From Phoenix dactylifera (Eukaryota; Streptophyta; Magnoliopsida; Arecales; Arecaceae), in NCBI RefSeq assembly GCF_009389715.1, contig NC_052407.1, forward strand, positions 2,585,001 through 2,649,000: a stretch of 64,000 nucleotides of DNA, given 5' to 3'. A model generated the notes under the pieces. It did not search any database and was not told the origin of the DNA. It saw only the letters and a list, made by a program, of their open reading frames with translations. Positions 49,055 through 57,956 of the stretch are shown piece after piece; the stretch's first letter is position 1; the number at the start of each line of letters is the position of its first letter. Both the position numbers and the translations under genes were made by a program.

Positions 49055-50231
49055 TGTTAGGGGAAAAACCCTAAGTCATACATCCACGGAGGCGCTCGGC
49101 CGAAGAGCGCCGACCAGAAAGCTGCTCGGCCAAGGAGTGCCGACCGGAAAGCTGCTCGGCCAAAGGATGCCGACCAGGAAGGCGCTCGACTAGAGGGCGT
49201 CGACCAGAGCGCGCGCCAAGAGGTGCCCCACCCAAAGTAAGCTGCTCGGTTAGAGAGTGCCGACCAAAGACAGCGCCAAGGCGCTCTGCTAGAAGGTGCT
49301 CGCCTAAAGGGCGCCGACCAGGAGTACTCAAAGTAGCCCCGTCACAGGGCGCCCCATTGGGCGACCAGCTCGGCTCGGCACCCTTGCCGAGCCGATGCCT
49401 TAACCAAATGTTCCACCTCCGCCTAAAGTCCAAGGGACTTGACAACTCCTACGGCTTGCGACCTGCCACTATCTCCAAGCCATCAAGGCATAAGATCTCT
49501 GCAGGCATTCGGCACGACCTGCCATTAATGCACGAGACTCCCTCAAGTCTCCGATGCACTCAGGCGTTTAATGAACACGGCCCAAGACGATCTCCGGATC
49601 ACTGAACCATCAGAGCGCATGGCTCTACCTGACCGTCGGTTCATTCGGTAATAAATGCACTTACCATCCACAGACCCCAGGCCCGCCACGGCCGGCGGTT
49701 CAACCACTCCAACAGGTCCGATCGACCGTGACAACTCCCTGGTTCCGGTCTGATTCGGCCCCGTTCTCCACTACGCCATAAATGGGCCAAATCGTGCCCA
49801 ATTATTACAGACAGGGACAAATCCCCCGGTCACCTCCCAGGTAACGTAATCCCCTCCTATAAAAGGGAACCTGGGGAGAACCAAGGTGGGGGGAGAACAA
49901 AAAACGGAAACAGATCCCCGGGACTGAACCCGCCGGGAAGCACGGACACAATTGAGGACATCATCCTCTTCGTCTTCTTTATCTTATCCAAATGTTCTTG
50001 CTGTCTTCTCCATATACTCTCTCCCCTGCTCTCTCCACATACTTGCCCCCTCTGACTTAGGCATCGGAGGGCTGGCGCCGGAGAGCCCGGCCACCGGTTT
50101 TCCTTGCAGGACTTGCACACCCCCGCGGCGGAGGACGCAGCCGGCCGGCGCACCGCCGTCCGCCCCCTGTAGCAGCGGAGCTCCTCCTTCCCCGGCTTCG
50201 CGGCGGCCCCCGGGTCCAATTTCCAGCAACA
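49055..50231 (+). repeat. 5' LTR of the Tat-type element
   Basis: 1,177 bp, starting TGTTAGGGGAAAAACCCTAAG and ending CAGCAACA. Near its start are tandem units of about 30 bp (AAAGCTGCTCGGCCAA..GTGCCGACC); there is one unit fewer here than in the 3' LTR. A TATA box (TATAAAAGGG) begins at 49858, about 370 bp before the LTR end, and would drive the genomic transcript. Confidence 0.95.
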
Positions 50232-50233
50232 GT

Positions 50234-50250
50234 TGGCGCTAGAGGAAGGG
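50234..50250 (+). other. Primer-binding site
   Basis: TGGCGCTAGAGGAAGGG begins 2 bp after the LTR end, as expected for annealing of a tRNA 3' CCA end. The same motif type follows the LTR of the truncated element at about 21.65 kb. I did not identify the tRNA. Confidence 0.75.
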
Positions 50251-50265
50251 CCCGAGTTCGCTACC

Positions 50266-50811
50266 ATGAAGCTAAGAAGCAAAGGGGCTTCCAACGCCTC
50301 TCGGCGTCCTCCACCAAGCCCAGAATGTTCCGTTCGGAACTCACCACCCCCGGTTGAGCCAGCACCTCAAGTTCAACCGGAACAATTTAATGCCCTGGTG
50401 CAGCAAGTGCAGGCGTTGGCTACCGCCGTCCAAAGCTTGCAACCCAGGGGCATTCCAGCAGCACCGCCTCCCCCGGCTCCAGTCCAACCGGAGCCCCCTA
50501 CAAGCGGGCTTCCTCTCCGAGGTCAGGACTCTCAAGTCCAGGCCTCCCTCTGGAGAGAGCATCCAGTCAGAGATCACGGAGGCTGGCCACAGCCTTCAGA
50601 AGCTGAGTCGGTTCCAGGGCAACCTGCACCCGGAGGAACCGCTGTAGCGATCCTCTAGAATGATGAACTCGACAAGAAGGTCGAAAAGCTGGAGCGCCAA
50701 ATCCAGGCACTCCACGGGAGAAAATCGGGACGTAACGGCGACTTCGAGTTCAATACGAAGTCGCCCTTCTCTCAGGAGATTGAAGATGAACCGGTTCCCC
50801 TCCGGTTCAAG
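50266..50811 (+). pseudogene. Gag leader region with an in-frame TAG
   Basis: The first good ATG (ACCATGAAG, 50266) opens a Pro/Gln-rich stretch of 130 codons ending at TAG, 50656-50658. The same frame then stays open for 51 codons (charged, coiled-coil-like: ELDKKVEKLERQIQAL) and joins the main gag-pol frame at the ATG at 50812 without a shift. The TAG is therefore the only break. It may be a CAG to TAG change (a methylated CHG site) or, less likely, a read-through signal. Translation could also start at 50812, which keeps the gag core. Confidence 0.75.
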
Positions 50812-53800
50812 ATGCCCCAGGTGGAGCCTTACAACGGCAAGGCTGATCCCTTTGACCACCTGGAGAGTTACCGGGTCTTAATGGCCCTACAAGGAGCCTC
50901 GGAAGCCATGATGTGCAAGGCTTTCCCGGCGACACTCCGAGGACCAGCCCGGCTTTGGTTCACCGGGCTGAAGCCAAGTACTGTCTCTTCCTTTGAGCAG
51001 CTCGGCAGACAATTTGCTGGCAACTTTGCCGCCAGCCAGCCCCAGCGGCGGACATCTGACTCCCTCCTTGACATCAAACAAAAGGAGGGAGAATCCTTCA
51101 AGGAGTACTTGGACCGGTTCACCGCCGCAACATGGGAGGTCCGGGAGCTTGACCAGTCAATCGCCATGTCAGCATTGAAGACTGGAGCCCGGTCCTACAG
51201 ATTCCTCTTCTCGATCGAGAAGAATTTCCCCACGGACCTCACCGAAATGTTCACTCGGGCGCGGAAGTATGCCAAGGCAGAAGAGGCCGTGGCAGTTAGG
51301 CGGGGTGGAACCGAGCAGAACCCCAAGAAAAGACGCCGCGAGGAGCGCGGCCGACCCAGAAGCCCGTCTCCACGACGAGCTAAGAATCCGCCCCGCCCGA
51401 ATAGTCCACCCCGACTGAGGGGACCGCCACAGCAGAGGTCACCACTCCGCCCGAGGTTCCCACTGCAGGCCCGTGCACCTGAAGGGAGGCATGAAAAGTA
51501 TACTCCCCTCAATGCTCCTCGGGCTGAAATCCTCATGGAGATTGAGAGTCGGGATTGCATCCGGCTCCCCCCTCCAAAGCCAGACACCAGAATCCGGCGT
51601 GATCTCCGGAAGTATTGCCGTTTTCACCGGGATCACGGCCATGATACCGAGGATTGTTATCAGCTCCGAAATGAGATCGAAGCACTCATTCGCCGAGGGG
51701 TGCTCGATCGGTTTGTGCGAGGCCGGCGTGAAGGGAAGAAGCCAGCCGAAGGAGCAGCACAACCTGAAGGTTCCAATGCCAACAGGCCCATCGCCGGCGT
51801 CATCAACACTATCCGAGGAGGGACCTCGGCTGGGGAAGCCTCAGGGGAAGGAGCCTCCTCGAAGCGCCCGCGCACCTCTGAAGCCATCTCCTTCTCAGAT
51901 GACGATCTAGAAGGAGTCGAAACTCCCCATGATGATGCCATGGTCATCTCCATGATCATAAATAAATTTGATGTAAAACGCATCCTGGTTGATAATGGAA
52001 GCTCGGCGAATGTTTTGTATTTTGATGCTTATTGTAAAATGGGGATGACAAAAGAACAGCTACGGAGGATGAATGCTCCGCTAGTTGGATTCACTGGGGA
52101 TTCAGTCCCAGTAGAGGGCGAGATCGACCTTCTGGTCACAGCCGGGCTCGCCCCTCGTGAAAGTACCGTGGGTATGAGCTTCCTTGTGATACGCCTGCCC
52201 TCGGTTTACAACGCCATCCTTGGAAGGCCAGGACTCAACGCCCTCCGAGCAGCGGTCTCAACTCACCACCTGCTGATGCGATTCCCCACCAGCCAGGGAG
52301 TCGGTGAAGTCCGAGGGGACCAAATGGTGGCAAGGCGATGCTACCTAGCGACCCACGAGGCAAAACAACCAGCCGAGGTGCCCGCCCCAACGACTGACCA
52401 GCCCTCAACTGAAGTTATGGAGGCACGGGTCAACCCCCAGAAAGAGCGGGTAGAGCCTGGTGAGTTGTTAATTCAAGTTTCCTTACGAGAGAACTTTCCC
52501 GAGCTAACCGTGCAGATCGGCTCTGGCCTTGGCGAAAACGAGAGGAGTCGCCTCGTCGACTTCCTACGGGACAATATGGATGTCTTCGCCTGGTCGCCTG
52601 TAGACATGCCGGGGATAGACCCGGAGGTCATGGCCCACCGGCTTCAGGTGAAGCCGACCTGCAAGCCCGTGCGACAAAAGAAGCGAGGCGCCGCCCCTGA
52701 ACGACAACGAGCAGCAGCCGAGGAGGTCGGCAAGCTCCTTGAAGCCGGCTTCATCCGGGAGATATCCTACCCGGAATGGCTCGCCAATGTGGTCCTCGTC
52801 AAAAAAGCTAGCGGGAAGTGGCGTATGTGCGTGGACTACACCGACCTGAATAAAGCCTGCCCGAAGGACAGCTTTCCACTTCCCAGCATCGACCAGCTCG
52901 TGGACTCCACCTCGGGTCACGAGCTGCTGGCATTCATGGACGCCTTTTCCGGATATAACCAGATCCGCATGGCGCCAGAAGATGAGGAAAAGACAGCCTT
53001 CATCACCGACGGGGGAACCTACTGCTACAAAGTGATGCCATTCGGTCTAAAAAATGCCGGGGCGACTTATCAAAGGCTGGTCAGCCGGATCTTCAAAGAC
53101 CAAATAGGCCGAAACATGGAGGTCTACGTGGATGACATGCTGGTGAAAAGCAAGGCGGCGCAAGACCACATAGCCGACCTCAACGAAGCATTCTCCACAC
53201 TCCGAAAGTACCAGATGAAGCTCAACCCAGCTAAATGTGCATTCGGGGTCACCTCCGGCAAATTCCTCGGCTTCATCATTACACAACGAGGAATCGAGGC
53301 CAATCCAGAGAAGATCCGAGCCCTCCAAAGGATGACGCCTCCCAGGACGGTCAAGGAGGTACAGCGGCTCACGGGCCGAGTGGCAGCCCTCGGGAGGTTT
53401 ATCTCCCGCTCAGCCGAGCGCTGCCTTCCATTCTTTGCAGCCCTCAAGAAGCCGAAGAACTTTTTGTGGTCGGACGAGTGCCAGCAATCTTTTGAAGAGC
53501 TCAAGCACCTGCTGGCTTCCCCTCCCCTACTCACGAAGCCTCAACAGGGTGAGCTTCTCTACTTGTATTTAGCTGTCTCCCCTGTTGCGGTAAGCTCGGT
53601 CTTGGTCCGAGAGGAGGGCAAACTTCAGAAACCGGTGTATTACACCAGCCGGGTCTTAAGGGATGCTGAGACCCGATACTCCAAGCTTGAGAAGACCGCC
53701 TATGCTTTGGTCATCTCAGCTCGGAGGCTCCGACCCTACTTCCAAGCTCACACAGTGGCTGTGCTGACTGACCAGCCGATCAAGCAGATCCTGCAGAGAT

Positions 53801-55689
53801 CAGATCGTGCGGGTCGGATCACTAAATGGGCCATTGAGCTCGGGGAATTCGACATTGAGTACCGGCCCAGACAGGCGATCAAAGCACAAGCACTCGCAGA
53901 CTTTATAGCCGAGTGCACCATACCAGATGAGGTCGAGCCTGAACCCGAGCCACCGCTGGAGCGGACCCCGAGTTTTACATGGGCTCTACATGTCGATGGC
54001 TCTTCAAACTCGGGGGGTAGTGGAGCAGGATTTATTCTCACCAGCCTGGAGGGGGTGGTCGCCGAGCAGGCCCTGCGCCTCGAGTTTCCTGCTTCCAATA
54101 ACATGGCGGAGTATGAAGCGCTCGTCGCCGGGCTTAAGCTAGCCAAAGAGCTAGGAGTGAAGGACTTGAAGGCCTTCAGTGATTCTCAGCTCGTCGTCAA
54201 CCAAATTGTGGGCGACTTCGAAGCCAGAGACCCGACCATGCAGAAGTATCTCCAGAAGGTACGGGATCTCGCCTCGACCTTGGACTCTTTCCACATTCAA
54301 CATATTGCCAGGTCGGAGAATCTCAGGGCCGACCAGCTATCAAAGCTGGCGTCCTCTCGCATGAGCGAGCTTCCCAAAGAGGCAGTCCTGGAATATCTCC
54401 AAAAGCCCAGCACAGACGAGCCCGAGCAGACCCTCTGCACCGAGCTTGAGCCAAGCTGGATGGATGGACTCATCAGCTATCTGCAAGACGAAACCCTCCC
54501 TGCTGATGTACGAGAGGCTCGCCGAATCAAGTGCCTCGCCACCCGATACATACTATACGAGGAAAAGCTCTATCGGAAATCCTTCACCTCTCCCCTTCTC
54601 AGATGCCTTCGCCCAACGGAAGCTAATTATGTCCTGCGCGAAGTCCACGAAGGAATTTGTGGAAACCATCTGGGAGGACGAGCCTTGGCCCATAAAATTC
54701 TGCGCCAAGGATATTATTGGCCGACACTCCAGAAGGATGCTATGGATTTCGTCCAAAGATGCGACCGGTGCCAAAGGAACGCCAATGTTCAGCGCCGGCC
54801 CTCGGCTCCTTTGACTTCTATCAGCTCCCCTTGGCCTTTTGCCCAGTGGGGAATTGACATCCTCGGGCCATTTCCTCTGGCCACCGGGCAAAGGAAGTTC
54901 CTGGTCGTCTCCATCGACTACTTCACTAAGTGGGTGGAAGCTGAGCCCCTCGCCCGGATCACCGAGCAGAAGATGCGGGATTTCGTTTGGAAATCCATCA
55001 TTTGCAGATTTGGGCTCCCCCGCATCCTTATCTCTGACAACGGTCGCCAGTTCGACAACATCCATTTCAGAGAGTTCTGCTCCGAGCTTGGCATTGACCA
55101 CCGCTTCACCTCGGTCGCGCATCCTCAGACAAACGGAGAAACCGAGGTAACAAATCGTACTATTTTGCAGGGTCTCAAAACCAGGCTCGACAAATCCAAA
55201 GGACAATGGGTCGAAGACCTATACAATGTTCTGTGGGCTTACCGGACTACGTTCCGCGTCCCCACCGGCGAGACTCCCTTCAACCTGACATATGGGACGG
55301 AGGCCGTCATTCCACTAGAGATTGGGCTCCCCTCTCCAAGAGTCGAGCACCACGATGCTAGCTCCAACTCTTCGCAGCTCAGAGGCAACCTCGACCTGAT
55401 CGAGGAAACAAGGGAGGTCGCCCGAGTGCGTATGGCGAGGTACCAACAAAAGACAGCTCAGTACTACAACGCCAGGGTCAAAGTCAAATCTTTCAGACCA
55501 GGGGACCTTGTCCTAAGAAGAGCTGAAACCTCCCGACCAACTGAGCGAGGGAAGCTGGCCCCGAATTGGGAAGGACCATACCGAGTCACGCGCATTCGCC
55601 GACCCGGAGCTTATCAATTGGAGTCTCTAGATGGGACTCCCATTCCGCGGAGCTGGAGCTCTGAAAATCTCCGCGTGTACCACCAGTAG
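50812..55689 (+). CDS. Gag-pol polyprotein of the Tat-type element (1,625 codons from this ATG)
   Basis: Residue numbers count from 50812. Gag core 1-165, then a basic RSPSPRR-rich region. A zinc-knuckle variant C-x2-H-x4-H-x4-C lies in YCRFHRDHGHDTEDC (about 267-281). The aspartic protease has DNGS at 394. Reverse transcriptase has YVDD at 772-775. The first RNase H lies around 900-1000 (LTDQP). A second RNase H starts HVDGSSN near D1062 and includes DSQLVVNQI. Integrase has an H-H-C-C zinc segment from about 1279 (HEGICGNH..CDRC) and a DDE triad D1349 (GIDILGP), D1409 (SDNG) and E1445, the last two 36 apart as expected. All catalytic motifs are present with no stop or shift, so the enzymes could be functional if translated. 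Confidence 0.95.
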   Translation: MPQVEPYNGKADPFDHLESYRVLMALQGASEAMMCKAFPATLRGPARLWFTGLKPSTVSSFEQLGRQFAGNFAASQPQRRTSDSLLDIKQKEGESFKEYLDRFTAATWEVRELDQSIAMSALKTGARSYRFLFSIEKNFPTDLTEMFTRARKYAKAEEAVAVRRGGTEQNPKKRRREERGRPRSPSPRRAKNPPRPNSPPRLRGPPQQRSPLRPRFPLQARAPEGRHEKYTPLNAPRAEILMEIESRDCIRLPPPKPDTRIRRDLRKYCRFHRDHGHDTEDCYQLRNEIEALIRRGVLDRFVRGRREGKKPAEGAAQPEGSNANRPIAGVINTIRGGTSAGEASGEGASSKRPRTSEAISFSDDDLEGVETPHDDAMVISMIINKFDVKRILVDNGSSANVLYFDAYCKMGMTKEQLRRMNAPLVGFTGDSVPVEGEIDLLVTAGLAPRESTVGMSFLVIRLPSVYNAILGRPGLNALRAAVSTHHLLMRFPTSQGVGEVRGDQMVARRCYLATHEAKQPAEVPAPTTDQPSTEVMEARVNPQKERVEPGELLIQVSLRENFPELTVQIGSGLGENERSRLVDFLRDNMDVFAWSPVDMPGIDPEVMAHRLQVKPTCKPVRQKKRGAAPERQRAAAEEVGKLLEAGFIREISYPEWLANVVLVKKASGKWRMCVDYTDLNKACPKDSFPLPSIDQLVDSTSGHELLAFMDAFSGYNQIRMAPEDEEKTAFITDGGTYCYKVMPFGLKNAGATYQRLVSRIFKDQIGRNMEVYVDDMLVKSKAAQDHIADLNEAFSTLRKYQMKLNPAKCAFGVTSGKFLGFIITQRGIEANPEKIRALQRMTPPRTVKEVQRLTGRVAALGRFISRSAERCLPFFAALKKPKNFLWSDECQQSFEELKHLLASPPLLTKPQQGELLYLYLAVSPVAVSSVLVREEGKLQKPVYYTSRVLRDAETRYSKLEKTAYALVISARRLRPYFQAHTVAVLTDQPIKQILQRSDRAGRITKWAIELGEFDIEYRPRQAIKAQALADFIAECTIPDEVEPEPEPPLERTPSFTWALHVDGSSNSGGSGAGFILTSLEGVVAEQALRLEFPASNNMAEYEALVAGLKLAKELGVKDLKAFSDSQLVVNQIVGDFEARDPTMQKYLQKVRDLASTLDSFHIQHIARSENLRADQLSKLASSRMSELPKEAVLEYLQKPSTDEPEQTLCTELEPSWMDGLISYLQDETLPADVREARRIKCLATRYILYEEKLYRKSFTSPLLRCLRPTEANYVLREVHEGICGNHLGGRALAHKILRQGYYWPTLQKDAMDFVQRCDRCQRNANVQRRPSAPLTSISSPWPFAQWGIDILGPFPLATGQRKFLVVSIDYFTKWVEAEPLARITEQKMRDFVWKSIICRFGLPRILISDNGRQFDNIHFREFCSELGIDHRFTSVAHPQTNGETEVTNRTILQGLKTRLDKSKGQWVEDLYNVLWAYRTTFRVPTGETPFNLTYGTEAVIPLEIGLPSPRVEHHDASSNSSQLRGNLDLIEETREVARVRMARYQQKTAQYYNARVKVKSFRPGDLVLRRAETSRPTERGKLAPNWEGPYRVTRIRRPGAYQLESLDGTPIPRSWSSENLRVYHQ

Positions 55690-56032
55690 AACCCTAAGGG
55701 GTCCCTCATTATTCAACCATTAAATTTCATTCTATGAATTTCACTCTATGAATTTCATTTCACGATAAACCGATGGTTTGCAAACTTATTCCGAGCTCAC
55801 CAATTTTCTTGATTATCTCATGGCATCAGGTTTATTCTTCTTCCCCAACCACGGTTGGGATGCCCTGATACCTCGGGATGGAGTACCTGCGTGGACTCCC
55901 TAAAGATGTCCATGAGTTTATGGTGCGCTCTCTATCAACGAGCTCGGCTCGTTCTTCTACCCTGGCCACGGTCAGGATGCCCCGAGACGTCGGGATGCCC
56001 CGGTTACCGGGAAGCTCGAGGCGTCGAGACAC

Positions 56033-56400
56033 GAGTAGCGGTCCTCTCTGACCGGACGAGCTCGGCTCGTGCTCCATCGACTATTGAGTAGCGGTCCTCT
56101 CTGACCGGACGAGCTCGGCTCGTGCTCCATCGACTATTGAGTAGCGGTCCTCCCTGACCGGACGAGCTCGGCTCGTGCTCCATCGATTATTGAGTAGCGG
56201 TCCTCTCTAACCGGACGAGCTCGGCTCGTGCTCCATCGACTATTGAGTAGCGGTCCTCCCTGACCGGACGAGCTCGGCTCGTGCTCCATCGACTATTGAG
56301 TAGCGGTCCTCTGACCGGACGAGCTCGGCTCGTGCTCCATCGATTGTTTAGCGGTCCTCTGACCGGACGAGCTCGGCTCGTGCTCCTACCCCGACCTCGG
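56033..56400. repeat. 53-bp tandem repeat array with hairpin motif
   Basis: The unit GAGTAGCGGTCCTC..GACCGGACGAGCTCGGCTCGTGCTCCATCGA starts at 56033, 56086, 56139, 56192, 56245 and 56298, plus a partial seventh. Each copy contains ACGAGCTCGGCTCGT, a 6-bp stem with a TCG loop. The same hairpin also occurs singly nearby (about 55938 and 56513). Confidence 0.9.
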
Positions 56401-56528
56401 CCGGGATGCCTCGAGACGTCGAGATGCCCCGGTTCATCGGGATGCCCCGATACGTTGGGATGTTGTCTTTATTGGCCAAACAAGCTCGGCTCATTCTTTA
56501 CTAGCTTCAACCAACGAGCTCGGCTCGT

Positions 56529-57435
56529 TTCTCGCTGGATTTCTCTGCCGACGTCCTCGAAGAACGGAGTCCGAGCAGAGAAGCGTCTTCGGTCGCCTCG
56601 GCGCCAGGACGCATACGGTACAAGAACGGAGTCCGAGCAGAGAAGCGTCTTCGGTCGCCTCGGCGCCAGGACGCATACGGTACAAGGTACCTATTTATTT
56701 AATGTCTTTACATTACCTATTATTGGATTTCTCTGCCGACGTCCTCGAAGAACGGAGTCCGAGCAGAGAAGCGTCTTCGGTCGCCTCGGCGCCAGGACGC
56801 ATACGGTACAAGGTACCCATTTATTTAATGTTTTCTACATTATCTATTCTGCTTTTGGATTTCTCTGTCAACGCCCTCCAAGAACGGAGTCCGAGCAGAG
56901 AAGCGTCTTCGGTCGCCTCGGCGCCAGGACGCATACGGTACAAGGTACCCATTTATTTAATGTTTTCTACATTATCTATTCTGCTTCTGGATTTCTCTGC
57001 CAACGTCCTCGAAGAACGGAGTCCGAGCAGAGAAGCGTCTTCGGTCGCCTCGGCGCCAGGACGCATACGGTACAAGGTACCTATTTATTTAATGTCTTTA
57101 CATTACCTATTATTGGATTTCTCTGTCGACGCCCTCCAAGAACGGAGTCCGAGCAGAGAAGCGTCTTCAGTCGCCTCGGCGCAAGGACGCACACGGTACA
57201 AGGTATCCATTTATTTAATGTTTTCTACATTATCTATTCTGCTTTTGGATTTCTCTGTCAACGCCCTCCAAAAACGGAGTCCGAGCAGAGAAGCGTCTTC
57301 AGTCGCCTCGGCGCCAGGACGCACACGGTACAAGGTACCCATGTATTTAATGTTTCTGCATCATTTCATCTATTTCTCTGCCGATGTCCTCAAAGAACGG
57401 ACACCGAGTAGAGGAGCGTCTTCAATCGCCTCGGC
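56529..57435. repeat. 123-132-bp tandem repeat array
   Basis: Units contain GAACGGAGTCCGAGCAGAGA, CGCCTCGGCGCCAGGACGCA, then ATTTATTTAATG..TCTTTACATTA or TTTTCTACATTA and GGATTTCTCTG. The GAACGG landmark lies at 56562, 56624 (a 62-bp partial), 56750, 56882, 57014, 57140, about 57272 and 57395. Two forward frames stay open across the array only because unit lengths are mostly multiples of three (126, 132); they are not taken as genes. Confidence 0.85.
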
Positions 57436-57956
57436 GAAGGAGTGCTCATGACACCGACACATTATTGTACTAAATCCGGTGAATCCCCGTCACGAGCTGA
57501 CGAGTATCCAATCCATTTGCAAGAAAAGAATCCGGTTCGCCCCGGCAACCCGAGGCTCGGATTCGAAATTCGCCGCATTAAGAAGTCCCAAGTCCTAACG
57601 ACCGCCCTAGGGCTTAGTCGAATTCTGGACTAGGCTCGGAAAAACGTTCCGAGCCCAAACCCTTGGTATAAGCACAAGCGTTGCTATACCATTAGTCGAA
57701 GAACCGAGCAATGGAGCTCGGCAAGCCAAACTCTAACTCAAAACCCTGTGGCGGAAAAAGCTGAGGCCCTAGAGCCCATATCCTCGGAACCTAAAACGGA
57801 TCCAAGCAGAAAAACTTAGGCTACGACAGACAGAGTTTTTTTAAAAAAAAAGAAATGGATATTCATTTCAAAAAGGCCCGTAGGCTAAGTACAAAATCCG
57901 GGTTTGGCCCTTACAAGTATGGGAAGCCATCCCGATTTTACAAGAAATAACAAAAA
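57436..57956. other. Internal non-coding stretch of the Tat-type element
   Basis: Between the repeat array and the 3' end of the antisense gene. It has no clear frame on either strand. Its last part (57840-57950) includes an A-run and is probably the 3' UTR of the antisense transcript. Confidence 0.5.

Noticed and set aside
48687..49193. Tyr/Ile repeat frames on both strands
   Set aside because: Translations of TA/TG microsatellites.
49071..49445. 124-codon antisense frame in the 5' LTR (and its match in the 3' LTR)
   Set aside because: It follows the 30-bp LTR repeats. It is present in both LTRs only because they are copies.
56281..57411. 376-codon open frame with repeated RTESEQRSVFGRLGARTH motif
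   Set aside because: It lies wholly in tandem repeats whose unit length is mostly a multiple of three. A second frame is open too, and there is no recognisable domain.
56033..57435. CRISPR-like regular repeats
   Set aside because: Units are directly adjacent with no unique spacers, inside a plant retrotransposon.
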